From the NCBI RefSeq assembly GCF_001507435.1, contig NZ_LMWH01000081.1, positions 62,001 to 126,000 on the forward strand: a DNA stretch of 64,000 nucleotides, written 5' to 3'. Under the pieces are notes generated by a model that saw only the letters and a program-made list of their open reading frames with translations, was not told where the DNA came from and made no database searches. A program made the translations under genes and the position numbers. Position 1 is the first letter of the stretch, and every line of letters begins with the position of its first letter. This DNA comes from Streptomyces sp. NRRL F-5122. Lineage in GTDB: Bacteria > Actinomycetota > Actinomycetes > Streptomycetales > Streptomycetaceae. This document shows, in pieces, positions 1 through 8,156 of the stretch.

Positions 1-1
1 C

Positions 2-881
2 CGAGTCACCCGCCGCCTGGGCCTCAAGACCGTTGTGGCGGCCGCGGTCACCCTTCCCATGTCCAGCGCCGCACCACGCCTCGGCATCGGGCCCGCACGA
101 GCGCCATCTGGACTTCATGTCCTTCAATCTGCGCTTCGCGAGCACCGCCGAACCCCACAGCTGGACGGAGCGCCGCCCCGCCATGCGCACGCTGCTGCAC
201 CGGGAACGGCCGCATGTCATCGGCACCCAGGAGGGTCTGTACCACCAGGTCCGTGGCATCGCGGCCGACCTGGGAACGGACTACGCCTGGATCGGCACCG
301 GGCGCGGAGGCGGCAGCCGCGACGAGTTCGAGTCCGTCTTCTACGACACCCGGCGGCTCGACCCCGTGGAGTACGACCACTTCTGGCTCTCCGACACCCC
401 TGACGTGATCGGCTCGAACACCTGGGGCGGTGCCTGCATCCGCATGGTCACCTGGGTCCGCTTCCGCGATCTGCAGCACGGCGGGCGGGAGTTCTACGCA
501 CTGAACACCCATCTGGACAACAAGAGCCAGTACGTACGCACACGCGCAGCCTCCCTCATCGCCGATCGGATCGCCGGGCTCGACCGCTCCCTGCCGCTCG
601 TACTGACCGGCGACTTCAACGTCGCCGCGCACAAGAGCCCCGTCTACGACACGCTCCTCGGCGCCGGCCTCGTCGACACATGGGACACGGCCGCCGAGCG
701 CACCGCGCCGTACGGGACCTTCCACGGCTACAAGCCGCTCAGGCCGGACGGAGACCGCATCGACTGGATCCTCGCCACCCCGGGCGTGACGGCGCACCGG
801 GCGTCGGTCAACACCTTCGCGCAGGAGGGGCGGTACCCCAGCGACCACCTTCCCGTGCAGGCGTCGCTGACCCTGGGATGA
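2..881 (+). CDS. Endonuclease/exonuclease/phosphatase family protein, 5' partial, apparent frameshift in the signal region
   Basis: The frame ending at 881 encodes a complete EEP-fold catalytic domain of about 260 residues. It shows the family signposts in order: GTQEG (metal-binding Glu), NTHLDN, LTGDFN and a terminal SDHLPV. These enzymes are Mg-dependent phosphodiesterases or nucleases, and many Streptomyces members are secreted. The secretion signal is in a different frame. Frame 2 from base 2 reads a twin-arginine-like, Ala/Val-rich stretch (TRRLGLKTVVAAAVT, then SSAAP), while the catalytic domain is in frame 3. Removing one base near 80-95 would join them as SSAAP-HASASG. The start codon lies before the window. 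This is either a real N-terminal lesion or a sequencing slip. The family call is secure; the exact substrate is unknown. Confidence 0.8.
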   Translation, partial: ESPAAWASRPLWRPRSPFPCPAPHHASASGPHERHLDFMSFNLRFASTAEPHSWTERRPAMRTLLHRERPHVIGTQEGLYHQVRGIAADLGTDYAWIGTGRGGGSRDEFESVFYDTRRLDPVEYDHFWLSDTPDVIGSNTWGGACIRMVTWVRFRDLQHGGREFYALNTHLDNKSQYVRTRAASLIADRIAGLDRSLPLVLTGDFNVAAHKSPVYDTLLGAGLVDTWDTAAERTAPYGTFHGYKPLRPDGDRIDWILATPGVTAHRASVNTFAQEGRYPSDHLPVQASLTLG

Positions 882-885
882 CAAA

Positions 886-919
886 GGCCCCCGCGACCGC
901 CGGTGCGGTCGCGGGGGCC
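886..919. terminator. Bidirectional stem-loop terminator between the EEP gene and etfA
   Basis: A perfect 14-bp inverted repeat (GGCCCCCGCGACCG, 6-nt loop, CGGTCGCGGGGGCC) lies in the short gap between two convergent genes. It is flanked by AAA on the left. There is no U-tract, which is usual for Streptomyces terminators. Confidence 0.85.
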
Positions 920-936
920 TCGTGGCCGAAAGTCGC

Positions 937-1899
937 TCAGCCCTTGCGGGTCTTGACCTCCTCGGTCAGCTGCGGGACGACGTCGAAGAGGTCGCCCACC
1001 ACGCCGTAGTCGACCAGGTCGAAGATCGGCGCCTCGGAGTCCTTGTTGATCGCCACGATCGTCTTCGAGGTCTGCATACCGGCCCGGTGCTGGATCGCAC
1101 CCGAGATACCGGAGGCGATGTACAGCTGCGGGGACACGCTCTTGCCGGTCTGGCCGACCTGGTTGGTGTGCGGGTACCAGCCGGCGTCGACGGCGGCACG
1201 CGAGGCACCGACGGCCGCACCCAGAGAGTCGGCCAGCGCCTCGATGATCGCGAAGTTCTCCGCGCCGTTGACACCACGGCCACCGGAGACCACGATCGCG
1301 GCCTCGGTCAGCTCCGGACGGCCCGTCGACTCACGCGGCGTACGGCCGGTGACCTTGGTGCCGGTCGCCTTGTCCGAGAAGGACACGTTGAGCGCCTCCA
1401 CCGCGCCGGCCGCCGGGGCGGCCTCGACCGCAGCCGAGTTCGGCTTGACGGTGATGACCGGGGTCCCCTTGCTGACACGGGACTTGGTGGTGAAGGAGGC
1501 GGCGAACGCCGACTGCGTGGCCACCGGGCCCTCGTCGCCGGCCTCCAGGTCTACGGCGTCGGTGATGATGCCGGAACCGATGCGGACCGCGAGACGGGCC
1601 GCGATCTCCTTGCCCTCGGCCGAGGACGGCACCAGGACGGCGGCCGGGGAGACCTGCTCGTAGGCGGCCTGCAGCGCGTCCACCTTGGGCACGACCAGGT
1701 AGTCGGCGTACTCGGGCGCGTCGTGGGTGAGGACCTTCACCGCGCCGTGCTCGGCGAGGGCGGACGCGGTGTTCTCCGCACCCGCACCGAGGGCGACGGC
1801 GACCGGCTCGCCGAGGCGGCGGGCGAGCGTGAGCAGCTCCAGGGTGGGCTTGCGGACGGCACCGTCCACGTGGTCGACGTAGACGAGAACTTCAGCCAT
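937..1899 (-). CDS. etfA: Electron transfer flavoprotein alpha subunit
   Basis: This 320-residue protein has the normal EtfA/FixB length and organisation. The N-terminal alpha/beta domain begins with the VLVYVDHVDG strand. The C-terminal FAD domain carries GQTGKSVSPQLYIASGISG and the terminal DLVDYGVVGD segment. With EtfB it accepts electrons from acyl-CoA and other flavoprotein dehydrogenases and passes them to the quinone pool through ETF-quinone oxidoreductase. The ATG at 1899 has AAGGAG ten bases upstream. It follows etfB by 56 nt on the same strand, so the pair is an operon closed by the 886-919 hairpin. Nothing in the sequence is odd. Confidence 0.97.
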   Translation of the reverse strand: MAEVLVYVDHVDGAVRKPTLELLTLARRLGEPVAVALGAGAENTASALAEHGAVKVLTHDAPEYADYLVVPKVDALQAAYEQVSPAAVLVPSSAEGKEIAARLAVRIGSGIITDAVDLEAGDEGPVATQSAFAASFTTKSRVSKGTPVITVKPNSAAVEAAPAAGAVEALNVSFSDKATGTKVTGRTPRESTGRPELTEAAIVVSGGRGVNGAENFAIIEALADSLGAAVGASRAAVDAGWYPHTNQVGQTGKSVSPQLYIASGISGAIQHRAGMQTSKTIVAINKDSEAPIFDLVDYGVVGDLFDVVPQLTEEVKTRKG

Positions 1900-1955
1900 G
1901 GGAATGGATCTCCTTGCGGATTACGAAGTCTGAGGGGCGGTCAGGCCGGGGGGCC

Positions 1956-2741
1956 CTAGATGAACTTCTGGCTCGCGAGGAACTCAGCGAGCTGCTTGCC
2001 GCCCTCGCCCTCGTCCTTGACGATCGTGCCCGCGGTGCGCGCCGGACGCTCGGCCGCGGTCTCGACCTTCGTCCAGGCACCTTCGAGGCCGACCTCTTCG
2101 GCGTCGATCTCCAGGTCGGACAGGTCCCAGGACTCGACCGGCTTCTTCTTGGCGGCCATGATGCCCTTGAAGGACGGGTAACGTGCCTCGCCCGACTGGT
2201 CGGTGACCGAGACGACGGCCGGGAGCTGCGCCTGGAGCTGCTCGGAGGCGGTGTCGCCGTCACGGCGGCCCGTGACGACACCGTCCTCGACGGAGACCTC
2301 GGACAGCAGCGTGACCTGCGGGACGCCCAGACGCTCGGCCAGCAGCGCGGGAACCACACCGGCGGTGCCGTCGGTGGAGGCCATGCCGGAGACGACCAGG
2401 TCGTAGCCGGCCTTCTCGATCGCCTTGGCCAGCACCAGCGAGGTGCCGATGGCGTCGGTGCCGTGCAGGTCGTCGTCCTCCACGTGGATCGCCTTGTCCG
2501 CACCCATCGACAGAGCCTTGCGCAGCGCGTCCTTGGCATCCTCGGGGCCCACCGTCAGCACGGTGACCTCGGCGTCGTCGGCGTTCTCCGCGATCTGCAG
2601 CGCCTGTTCGACGGCGTACTCGTCGAGCTCGGAGAGCAGACCGTCCACGTCGTCCCGGTCGACGGTCAGGTCATCGGCGAAGTGCCGGTCGCCAGTGGCG
2701 TCGGGCACGTACTTCACAGTGACAACGATCCTCAAGCTCAC
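1956..2741 (-). CDS. etfB: Electron transfer flavoprotein beta subunit
   Basis: This 261-residue protein matches EtfB/FixA. It opens with SLRIVVTVKYVPDATGDR and contains the AMP-binding adenosine loop around DGTAGVVPALLAERLGVP and the conserved PSFKGIMAAKKKP. The beta subunit holds AMP and docks partner dehydrogenases; FAD sits at the interface with EtfA. The start is the GTG at 2741 with GGAGAG five bases upstream. It is the first gene of etfBA. The upstream 190 nt are AT-rich and hold a -10-like TAATAT that overlaps a small palindrome at 2851-2862, the likely control region. Confidence 0.97.
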   Translation of the reverse strand: MSLRIVVTVKYVPDATGDRHFADDLTVDRDDVDGLLSELDEYAVEQALQIAENADDAEVTVLTVGPEDAKDALRKALSMGADKAIHVEDDDLHGTDAIGTSLVLAKAIEKAGYDLVVSGMASTDGTAGVVPALLAERLGVPQVTLLSEVSVEDGVVTGRRDGDTASEQLQAQLPAVVSVTDQSGEARYPSFKGIMAAKKKPVESWDLSDLEIDAEEVGLEGAWTKVETAAERPARTAGTIVKDEGEGGKQLAEFLASQKFI

Positions 2742-2846
2742 GCCGGCTCTCCTACTGCATCGTCATTTCTGGGCTGCCTTCTTTTAGGCAGCATAGGCGC
2801 CTGAAGCGGCCGATCCCGGTCGGGGCGACCCCGCGCTCCGAACGAA

Positions 2847-2862
2847 ATATTACTCGTCAGTA
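2847..2862 (-). promoter_or_regulatory. Candidate etfBA promoter and operator
   Basis: On the minus strand a TAATAT hexamer (2852-2847) overlaps the perfect palindrome TACT-GACG-AGTA (2851-2862). A -10 box embedded in a short palindrome is typical of repression by a TetR- or GntR-type regulator. No regulator gene is adjacent, and identifying the protein would be guesswork. A CAGTAC direct repeat flanks the site on the plus strand. Confidence 0.4.
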
Positions 2863-2935
2863 CACCCAGTACATGCCCGCTAAGCAAGCGCTTTGAACTG
2901 TGACCTTGACAACGCTGCGTAACCGGTCGGCAGGT

Positions 2936-3445
2936 TCAGTCGCGCAGCCTGTTGAACTGCCCCTGGTGATAGAGCAGGGGACGGCCTGCTCCCGAGGGAT
3001 CGCCGGACACGACCTCGGCGATCACGATGCAGTGGTCCCCGGCGGGCACCCGCGCCACCACACGGCAGACGAGCCAGGCGAGCACTCCGTCCAGCACGGG
3101 AACGCCCTCGGGCCCCTCGCGCCAGCCCGTCGGGGCGCCGAAGCGGTCGGCACCGCTCGTGGCGAAGATGCCGGCCAGGGCTTCCTGGTGCTCACCGAGT
3201 ATGTGCACGCCGACGTGGTCGGCCTCGGACATGACGGACCAGCTCGATCCGCCGACACCGACACCGAACGAGATCAGCGGGGGCTCGGCGGAGACGGAGC
3301 TGAGGGAAGTGGCGGTGAAGCCCACCGGCCTGCCGCTCCCTTGGGCGGTGACCACGGCGACTCCCGCCGCATGCCGCCGGAAGACGGAGCGCAGCAGGGC
3401 CGGGGAAGCGAGCCGGGGGGTGCCGAGGCCGGGTGTGGCCGTCAT
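2936..3445 (-). CDS. Flavin reductase family protein (DIM6/NTAB type)
   Basis: This 169-residue protein has the flavin reductase split-barrel sequence: LLRSVFRRHAAGVAVVTAQG, then GFTATSLSSVSAEPPLISFG, and the terminal PLLYHQGQFNRL. Such proteins reduce or bind FMN/FAD, often as the reductase partner of a monooxygenase or as a stand-alone flavoprotein. I place the start at the ATG at 3445 (MTATPGLG), which has AAGGA upstream, rather than at 3511, because the extra 22 residues are not conserved-looking. No oxygenase partner lies next to it. Its position upstream of etfBA on the same strand is probably coincidental, since almost 200 nt separate them. Confidence 0.85.
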   Translation of the reverse strand: MTATPGLGTPRLASPALLRSVFRRHAAGVAVVTAQGSGRPVGFTATSLSSVSAEPPLISFGVGVGGSSWSVMSEADHVGVHILGEHQEALAGIFATSGADRFGAPTGWREGPEGVPVLDGVLAWLVCRVVARVPAGDHCIVIAEVVSGDPSGAGRPLLYHQGQFNRLRD

Positions 3446-3701
3446 GGAACTGTCCTTCTGCGAGGGGCGACGTGAGGCGGATCCGTGGCTGTTCAGCGGT
3501 CCGGCCACCACGCACTCGCGGTGCGGACCAGATCCACGTGGACGCGCTCGAAAAGAAGGAGTTCCGGGGGCATGGGGTCAGGCTGACGATAGATGGTGGG
3601 CGCAGTCAAGTTCGTCCGGACAACTGGGAGATACCTCATCGTCCGCCTTCCGCTCGTCCCGCGGAGCCCGGCACCGGTCCTGCCGGCCGGCCGAGACGGC
3701 G

Positions 3702-4130
3702 TCAGACCGCCTCGCCCAGCGCGGCGATCACATCCGCCTTGCGGGGCTGACCGGTCGCACGGCGCACGATCCTGCCGTCCGCGTCCAGGACGAGCACGGT
3801 CGGTGTCTTGAGGATGTCCAGCGCGCGGACGAGTTCGAGACGCTGTTCGGCGTCGATCTCCACATGGGTGACACCGGGGACCATCGCGGCCACCTCGGTG
3901 AGGGTCCGCCGCGTCGCCCGGCAGGGTGCGCAGAAGGCACTGGAGAACTGCACCAGCGTCGCCCGCTCGCCGAGCCCGTCGCCCAACTCGGCGGCACCGA
4001 GCCGCTTTCCGTCGTCCCGCCCGCGCACTCTCACTCTCCCGCTCCGCCGCCGGTGCAGCACACCGTAGGCACTCGCCAGCACGAGCACGGCCACACACAC
4101 CACAAGTCCGGTCATCACCTGCTCCAGCAT
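3702..4130 (-). CDS. Membrane-anchored thioredoxin-like protein
   Basis: This is a 142-residue protein. Residues 6-23 form one hydrophobic segment followed by an Arg-rich stretch. A thioredoxin fold comes next, with the redox motif CAPC at Cys67-Cys70 and the cis-proline in KTPTVLVLD. It probably faces the extracytoplasmic side and reduces or isomerises disulfides. The gene diverges from a DUF4395 membrane protein 60 nt away, a recurring actinobacterial pairing in which the DUF4395 protein may supply reducing power. The ATG at 4130 lacks an obvious Shine-Dalgarno sequence. Family confidence is high; the partner is inferred. Confidence 0.88.
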   Translation of the reverse strand: MLEQVMTGLVVCVAVLVLASAYGVLHRRRSGRVRVRGRDDGKRLGAAELGDGLGERATLVQFSSAFCAPCRATRRTLTEVAAMVPGVTHVEIDAEQRLELVRALDILKTPTVLVLDADGRIVRRATGQPRKADVIAALGEAV

Positions 4131-4190
4131 TCACAGGACTGCAAAGATTCCCGCCTCCACGAAACGTCTTCCCTGCGGAATGCTCGATTC

Positions 4191-4607
4191 ATGGACATCG
4201 ACACAAGAGGACCGCGCTTCGGGGCGGCCCTGACGACAGTGGTGCTGGTGATCGTCCTGATCACCGGCAGCGGGTGGCTGCTGGCCTGGCAGCTCCTGGC
4301 GTTCGCGCTGGGTGCGGCCTGGGGCGTGCCCCGGTCACCCTACGGTCTGCTCTTCCGAACCCTGGTCCGTCCGCGGCTAGGGCCGCCGACACAGTTCGAG
4401 GCGCCGCAGCCACCGCAGTTCGCCCAGGCGGTCGGTCTGGCCTTCGCGGCCGTCGGACTCGTGGGCTACACCGTGGGGCCGCAGTGGCTCGGGCAGGCCG
4501 CGACGGGGCTCGCGCTCGCCGCCGCCTTCCTCAACGCGGTGTTCGGGTACTGCCTCGGCTGCGAGTTGTATCTGCTCGTACGACGAACAGCGGTGCGGGG
4601 TCGGTAG
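4191..4607 (+). CDS. DUF4395 family membrane protein
   Basis: This 138-residue protein has roughly four hydrophobic segments: ALTTVVLVIVLITGSGWLL, LLAFALGAAWG, AQAVGLAFAAVGLVGYTV and GLALAAAFLNAVFGYCLGC. The last contains the paired cysteines YCLGCE, the invariant element of DUF4395. Members occur beside thioredoxin-like proteins and are thought to take part in membrane thiol transfer, although no activity is proven as far as I know. The start is the ATG at 4191, just before the first membrane segment. There is no clear Shine-Dalgarno sequence. It is divergently oriented to the thioredoxin gene, so both may share a control region. Confidence 0.8.
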   Translation: MDIDTRGPRFGAALTTVVLVIVLITGSGWLLAWQLLAFALGAAWGVPRSPYGLLFRTLVRPRLGPPTQFEAPQPPQFAQAVGLAFAAVGLVGYTVGPQWLGQAATGLALAAAFLNAVFGYCLGCELYLLVRRTAVRGR

Positions 4608-4723
4608 GACGGAGCCGGCAGCCGTGGCGGTGCACACGGGTGACGTGACGAGGATCTCGCCGCCCGCAGGCACCAGGACTGGCCCCGCGTCCGTTCTTCG
4701 GGCACGATCTGCGACAAGCCGTA

Positions 4724-4743
4724 AACCTACGGCTGCGTAACTT
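4724..4743. promoter_or_regulatory. Imperfect palindrome upstream of the acyltransferase
   Basis: The sequence AACCTACG-GCTG-CGTAACTT is an inverted repeat with six of eight arm positions matching. It lies 47 nt before the start of a lipid acyltransferase. Its form resembles a lipid-gene repressor operator. Assignment to a particular regulator is not possible from the sequence. Confidence 0.35.
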
Positions 4744-4789
4744 CGGCTGGGAGTCCCTTCCCAGGCAGAGAGAAGGGTCCGTCCCAGCC

Positions 4790-5518
4790 ATGGCTGAGCT
4801 CGTCTATCGTCCCGTCATCGGTCTGGCCCTCACGACGTTCAAGGCATGGGACCTGAAGATCGACTGCAAGGGGGCGGAGAACATCCCGCGCTCGGGCGGG
4901 GCGGTGCTCGTGAGCAACCACATCAGCTATCTGGACTTCATCTTCAACGGCCTCGCTGCGCTCCAGCAGAAGCGCCTGGTGCGCTTCATGGCCAAGGAGT
5001 CCGTCTTCCGGCACAAGCTCTCCGGCCCATTGATGCGCGCCATGAAGCACATCCCGGTGGACCGCAAGCAGGGTGAGGCGGCGTACGCCCAAGCACTGGA
5101 CTCGCTGAAGTCGGGCGAGGTCATCGGGGTGTTCCCCGAGGCCACGATCTCGCAGTCCTTCACCCTCAAGAGCTTCAAGTCGGGCGCCGTACGCCTGGCC
5201 CAGGAGGCCGGCGTCCCGCTGATCCCGATGGCTCTGTGGGGTACGCAGCGACTGTGGACCAAGGGACACCCGCGAAACTTCCGTCGCAGCCACACCCCGA
5301 TCACGATCCGGGTCGGCGAGGCGGTCGAGGCCTCGCGCGACACGTACGCCGGGGCGCTCACCCGCCAGCTGCGCGAGCGGGTACAGGAGTTGCTGGAGGC
5401 CGCGCAGCGCGCCTACCCCGTGCGGCCCAGGACGCCGGACGACACCTGGTGGATGCCCGCCCACCTCGGCGGGACGGCACCGACCCCGGAGCAGCTGCGC
5501 GCTGTCGAGGCGCACTGA
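4790..5518 (+). CDS. Lysophospholipid (1-acylglycerol-3-phosphate) acyltransferase family protein
   Basis: This 242-residue protein belongs to the PlsC family. The catalytic NHxxxxD motif is present at His44-Asp49 (SNHISYLD), and the glycerol-phosphate-binding motif appears as GVFPEATIS, a variant of FPEGTRS. These enzymes transfer an acyl chain to lysophosphatidic acid or related lysolipids at the membrane. Streptomyces carry several paralogues, so the precise acceptor is uncertain. The ATG start follows a leader with a candidate operator at 4724-4743. The C-terminal tail (WWMPAHLGG) is typical of the actinobacterial subgroup. The gene converges on 5525-6217 with only 6 nt between the stops. 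Confidence 0.9.
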   Translation: MAELVYRPVIGLALTTFKAWDLKIDCKGAENIPRSGGAVLVSNHISYLDFIFNGLAALQQKRLVRFMAKESVFRHKLSGPLMRAMKHIPVDRKQGEAAYAQALDSLKSGEVIGVFPEATISQSFTLKSFKSGAVRLAQEAGVPLIPMALWGTQRLWTKGHPRNFRRSHTPITIRVGEAVEASRDTYAGALTRQLRERVQELLEAAQRAYPVRPRTPDDTWWMPAHLGGTAPTPEQLRAVEAH

Positions 5519-5524
5519 CCGATG

Positions 5525-6217
5525 TCAGGCCGGGGCGTGGACGGTGATCCGCGCCCCGGGGCTGAACTTCTCCAGCAGTTCGGCGAGTTCCGCGCCGGCC
5601 TTCTCGACGTCGGCAACCGGCATCGGAGCCAGGCTCTCCAGCAGGAAGAGCGCCGAGGTCGAAGCCTCGGTGAGCCGGGTGCGCGGCCCCTGGCGCCAGT
5701 TCCAGCGGCGGCAGGTCACACCGGCCCCGTCGCACCAGACCACCTCTCCTGCGTCGGGGTGCTCGACGGTCTCCTCGCCGCCCGCGACGGTCACGAAGTC
5801 CTCCTCGCCCGAGGCCCGCACAAGGTGCATGGCGCCCTGGATCAGGTCCAGGTCCTCGCCTCCGACCGGGATCAGATGGGCGACGCTGATCGCGTTGTAG
5901 ATGTCGACGAGCACATTGATCCGGGGCAGTCCGGCGTCCGACAGCGCCCGCTTCGCCAGCGCCTCGGCCGAGTTGCGGGTGCGCGACGGCTTGGCCCCGA
6001 AGGCCGCGTACACCTCCCGCCAGGCCGTCATGTGCGGGTCCTCGTGCGGGGCGCGTCCCTCCAGCCGGGCGGCGAGGCGGCGGGCCGAGTCGTCGAGCAG
6101 GGCCGAAGTGCCGTCGGTGCTGGGCCCGTTCACCAGGTCGTGTGCCTCGATGGCCACATGGGTGAAGCCGGGCGCGAGGGCGCGCACCGCGTCGGACACG
6201 GTCAGGGTGGTGGTCAT
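5525..6217 (-). CDS. B3/B4 tRNA-binding domain-containing protein
   Basis: This 230-residue protein resembles the free-standing B3/B4 domain of phenylalanyl-tRNA synthetase beta chain. The pattern GAKPSRTRNSAEALAKRAL, INVLVDIYNAISVAHLIPVG and the metal/acid loop GEEDFVTVAG are characteristic. In PheS/PheT the B3/B4 domain edits Tyr-tRNAPhe; stand-alone versions may deacylate mischarged tRNA or D-aminoacyl-tRNA, but this is not established for this branch. It lies 9 nt downstream of the transglutaminase-like gene on the same strand, so the two are probably co-transcribed. The ATG start is normal. Confidence 0.82.
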   Translation of the reverse strand: MTTTLTVSDAVRALAPGFTHVAIEAHDLVNGPSTDGTSALLDDSARRLAARLEGRAPHEDPHMTAWREVYAAFGAKPSRTRNSAEALAKRALSDAGLPRINVLVDIYNAISVAHLIPVGGEDLDLIQGAMHLVRASGEEDFVTVAGGEETVEHPDAGEVVWCDGAGVTCRRWNWRQGPRTRLTEASTSALFLLESLAPMPVADVEKAGAELAELLEKFSPGARITVHAPA

Positions 6218-6226
6218 CGCCTTGCC

Positions 6227-6817
6227 TCAGAGTGCGGTGGGGAGTGTCTTCCAGAGGACCGGCCGGTCTGGAGCCGCCTTGAGAGCGCTGAGTACAACCG
6301 GGTGAGGTACAGCATACAAGACTGGATAGTCCGCTTCACTGGACTTCTCGTCGGGGACCCAGGCCAGGCGCTCCCCATGGAGGGAGAAGCGGGCGTCGAC
6401 GCCCGGCTTGTTGCCGCGCGGGTCCTGCCGGTGCCAGGCGCCGTCGAACCGCACGGCGACCAGACCGTGCACGACATGGCCGCCGCCGTCGTGCAGGAGT
6501 CGCTGATAGCACAGAGCCGTCGGAATGTCCTCGGCGCGCAGCAGTGCGGCCAGGGCATGGGCCTTGGCGTGGCAGATGCCGGTGCGCTGCTCGATGACGT
6601 CGGAGGCGCGCCAGGTGACACGCGGATCACCGCTGTCGGCGGAGTGCGGAATGGTGTCGCGCACGAATTCATACGCCGCGTGCGCATAGGCATACGAATC
6701 CGCTGCTCGCTCGGCGAGTCGCGCGGCCGTCTCGCGCACCACCGGATGACGATGGTCGATCGCCTCGTCAGCGGCCAAGTAGGCGGAAAGGTGCGAGGTC
6801 TGCTGGATCAGCTCCAT
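6227..6817 (-). CDS. Transglutaminase-like domain protein
   Basis: This 196-residue protein has the transglutaminase/cysteine-protease core: the nucleophile in QRTGICHAKAHALAALLRA, then HVVHGLVAVRFDGAWHRQDPRGN supplying His and Asp. Bacterial members are usually proteases or amidohydrolases rather than cross-linking enzymes. It is cytoplasmic by sequence, with no signal peptide. The ATG at 6817 has no Shine-Dalgarno, but TATGCT lies 8 nt upstream, which suggests a leaderless transcript. It is first in a two-gene operon with the B3/B4 protein. Confidence 0.85.
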   Translation of the reverse strand: MELIQQTSHLSAYLAADEAIDHRHPVVRETAARLAERAADSYAYAHAAYEFVRDTIPHSADSGDPRVTWRASDVIEQRTGICHAKAHALAALLRAEDIPTALCYQRLLHDGGGHVVHGLVAVRFDGAWHRQDPRGNKPGVDARFSLHGERLAWVPDEKSSEADYPVLYAVPHPVVLSALKAAPDRPVLWKTLPTAL

Positions 6818-6825
6818 GCCGGCAG

Positions 6826-6859
6826 AGCATAGGAATGCGATTGACCCTCAGTCGATTGA
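6826..6859 (-). promoter_or_regulatory. Leaderless -10 box and upstream direct repeat for the transglutaminase operon
   Basis: TATGCT (6831-6826, minus strand) stands 8 nt before the ATG at 6817, placing the expected transcription start at the A of the start codon. Immediately upstream is the heptamer CGATTGA, directly repeated at 6838-6844 and 6853-6859. The 15-bp period could reflect activator binding. Confidence 0.45.
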
Positions 6860-7085
6860 TTTTCGGTCAGCCGCACATTTATGCATGGGAAGCGGGGGGC
6901 CGGGGTCTGTCGTTCGGATCAGGTCGGCCGGGAGAGACCGCGCCTTTCTGCCGACCCGAGCGAGGCGTGGTGCGTGCAGCTGCAAGGCGGAGGAGGACGA
7001 CGACACGGAGCGTCGGCAACCGACGACAACGCGGCAGAGGCGCGAGCCACGCCCCGCGACGCCGGCATGATCCGAACGACAGCCC

Positions 7086-8156
7086 CTAGCGCGCCATCTC
7101 CTCCTTGAGGGCGGCGACGAACCGGTCCACGTCGTCCTCCCGCGTGTCGAAGGCGCACATCCAGCGGACGTCACCCGCGGCCTCGTCCCAGAAATAGAAC
7201 CGGAAGCGCTTCTGCAGACGCTCACTGACGTCGTGCGGCAGACGGGCGAACACGGCGTTGGCCTGCACCGGGTAGAGGATCTCGACGCCGTGGACCGCGC
7301 GCACGCCCTCCGCCAGGCGCTGCGCCATCTCGTTGGCATGGCGGGCGTTGCGCAGCCACAGGTCCTTCGCGAGCAGGGCCTCCAGCTGCACGGACACGAA
7401 GCGCATCTTGGAGGCGAGCTGCATGGACAGCTTGCGCAGGTGCTTCATGTGGCTCACGGCGTCCTGGTTGATGACGACGACCGCCTCGCCGAACAGCGCG
7501 CCGTTCTTCGTCCCGCCGAGGGAGAGGATGTCGACGCCGACTGCGTTGGTGAACGTCCGCATCGGCACGTCCAGGGAGGCGGCCGCGTTGGCTATCCGGG
7601 AGCCGTCCAGGTGCACCTTCATCCCGTGCGCATGGGCGTGCTCACAGATCGCGCGGATCTCGTCGGGGGTGTAGAGGGTGCCCAGCTCGGTGCTCTGGGT
7701 GATCGAGACGACCTGTGGCATCGCGCGGTGCTCGTCCTCCCAGCCGTAGGCCTGCCGGTCGATCAGCCCGGGGGTGAGCTTGCCGTCCGGGGTGGGCACG
7801 GTGAGCAGCTTGAGGCCGCCCATGCGCTCGGGGGCACCGCCCTCGTCGACGTTGATGTGCGCGCTCTCGGCGCAGATCACCGCACCCCAGCGGTCGGTGA
7901 CCGCCTGGAGCGCGACGACGTTCGCACCGGTGCCGTTGAAGACCGGGAAGGCCTCTGCCGTCGCCCCGAAGTGACTGCGGACGATCCCCTGGAGGTTCTC
8001 CGTGTAGTCGTCCTCCCCGTACGCCACCTGGTGCCCGCCGTTGGCCACGGACAGGGCGGCGAGCACCTCCGGGTGCGCCCCGGCGTAGTTGTCGCTCGCG
8101 AAACCGCGGACCTCCGGGTCGTGGTGGCGACGCGCGTCGGTCTTCGGAGGGTTCAC
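7086..8156 (-). CDS. PLP-dependent threonine aldolase / beta-eliminating lyase family protein
   Basis: This 356-residue protein is a fold-type I PLP enzyme of the low-specificity threonine aldolase family, which splits L-threonine or allo-threonine to glycine and acetaldehyde. The PLP lysine is Lys217 in LSLGGTKNG. The aspartate and substrate loops VHLDGSRIANAAASL and GTGANVVALQA are present. I choose the GTG at 8156 because it overlaps the stop of the upstream SDR gene in a GTGA arrangement, which is typical of translational coupling. A GTG at 8174 is also in frame. It is last in the DUF6421-SDR-aldolase operon. The function of that operon is unknown. Confidence 0.88.
   Translation of the reverse strand: MNPPKTDARRHHDPEVRGFASDNYAGAHPEVLAALSVANGGHQVAYGEDDYTENLQGIVRSHFGATAEAFPVFNGTGANVVALQAVTDRWGAVICAESAHINVDEGGAPERMGGLKLLTVPTPDGKLTPGLIDRQAYGWEDEHRAMPQVVSITQSTELGTLYTPDEIRAICEHAHAHGMKVHLDGSRIANAAASLDVPMRTFTNAVGVDILSLGGTKNGALFGEAVVVINQDAVSHMKHLRKLSMQLASKMRFVSVQLEALLAKDLWLRNARHANEMAQRLAEGVRAVHGVEILYPVQANAVFARLPHDVSERLQKRFRFYFWDEAAGDVRWMCAFDTREDDVDRFVAALKEEMAR

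Noticed and set aside
4131..4190. SigR-type promoter between the thioredoxin and DUF4395 genes
   Set aside because: A GGGAAT is present, but no GTT follows at the required spacing on either strand.
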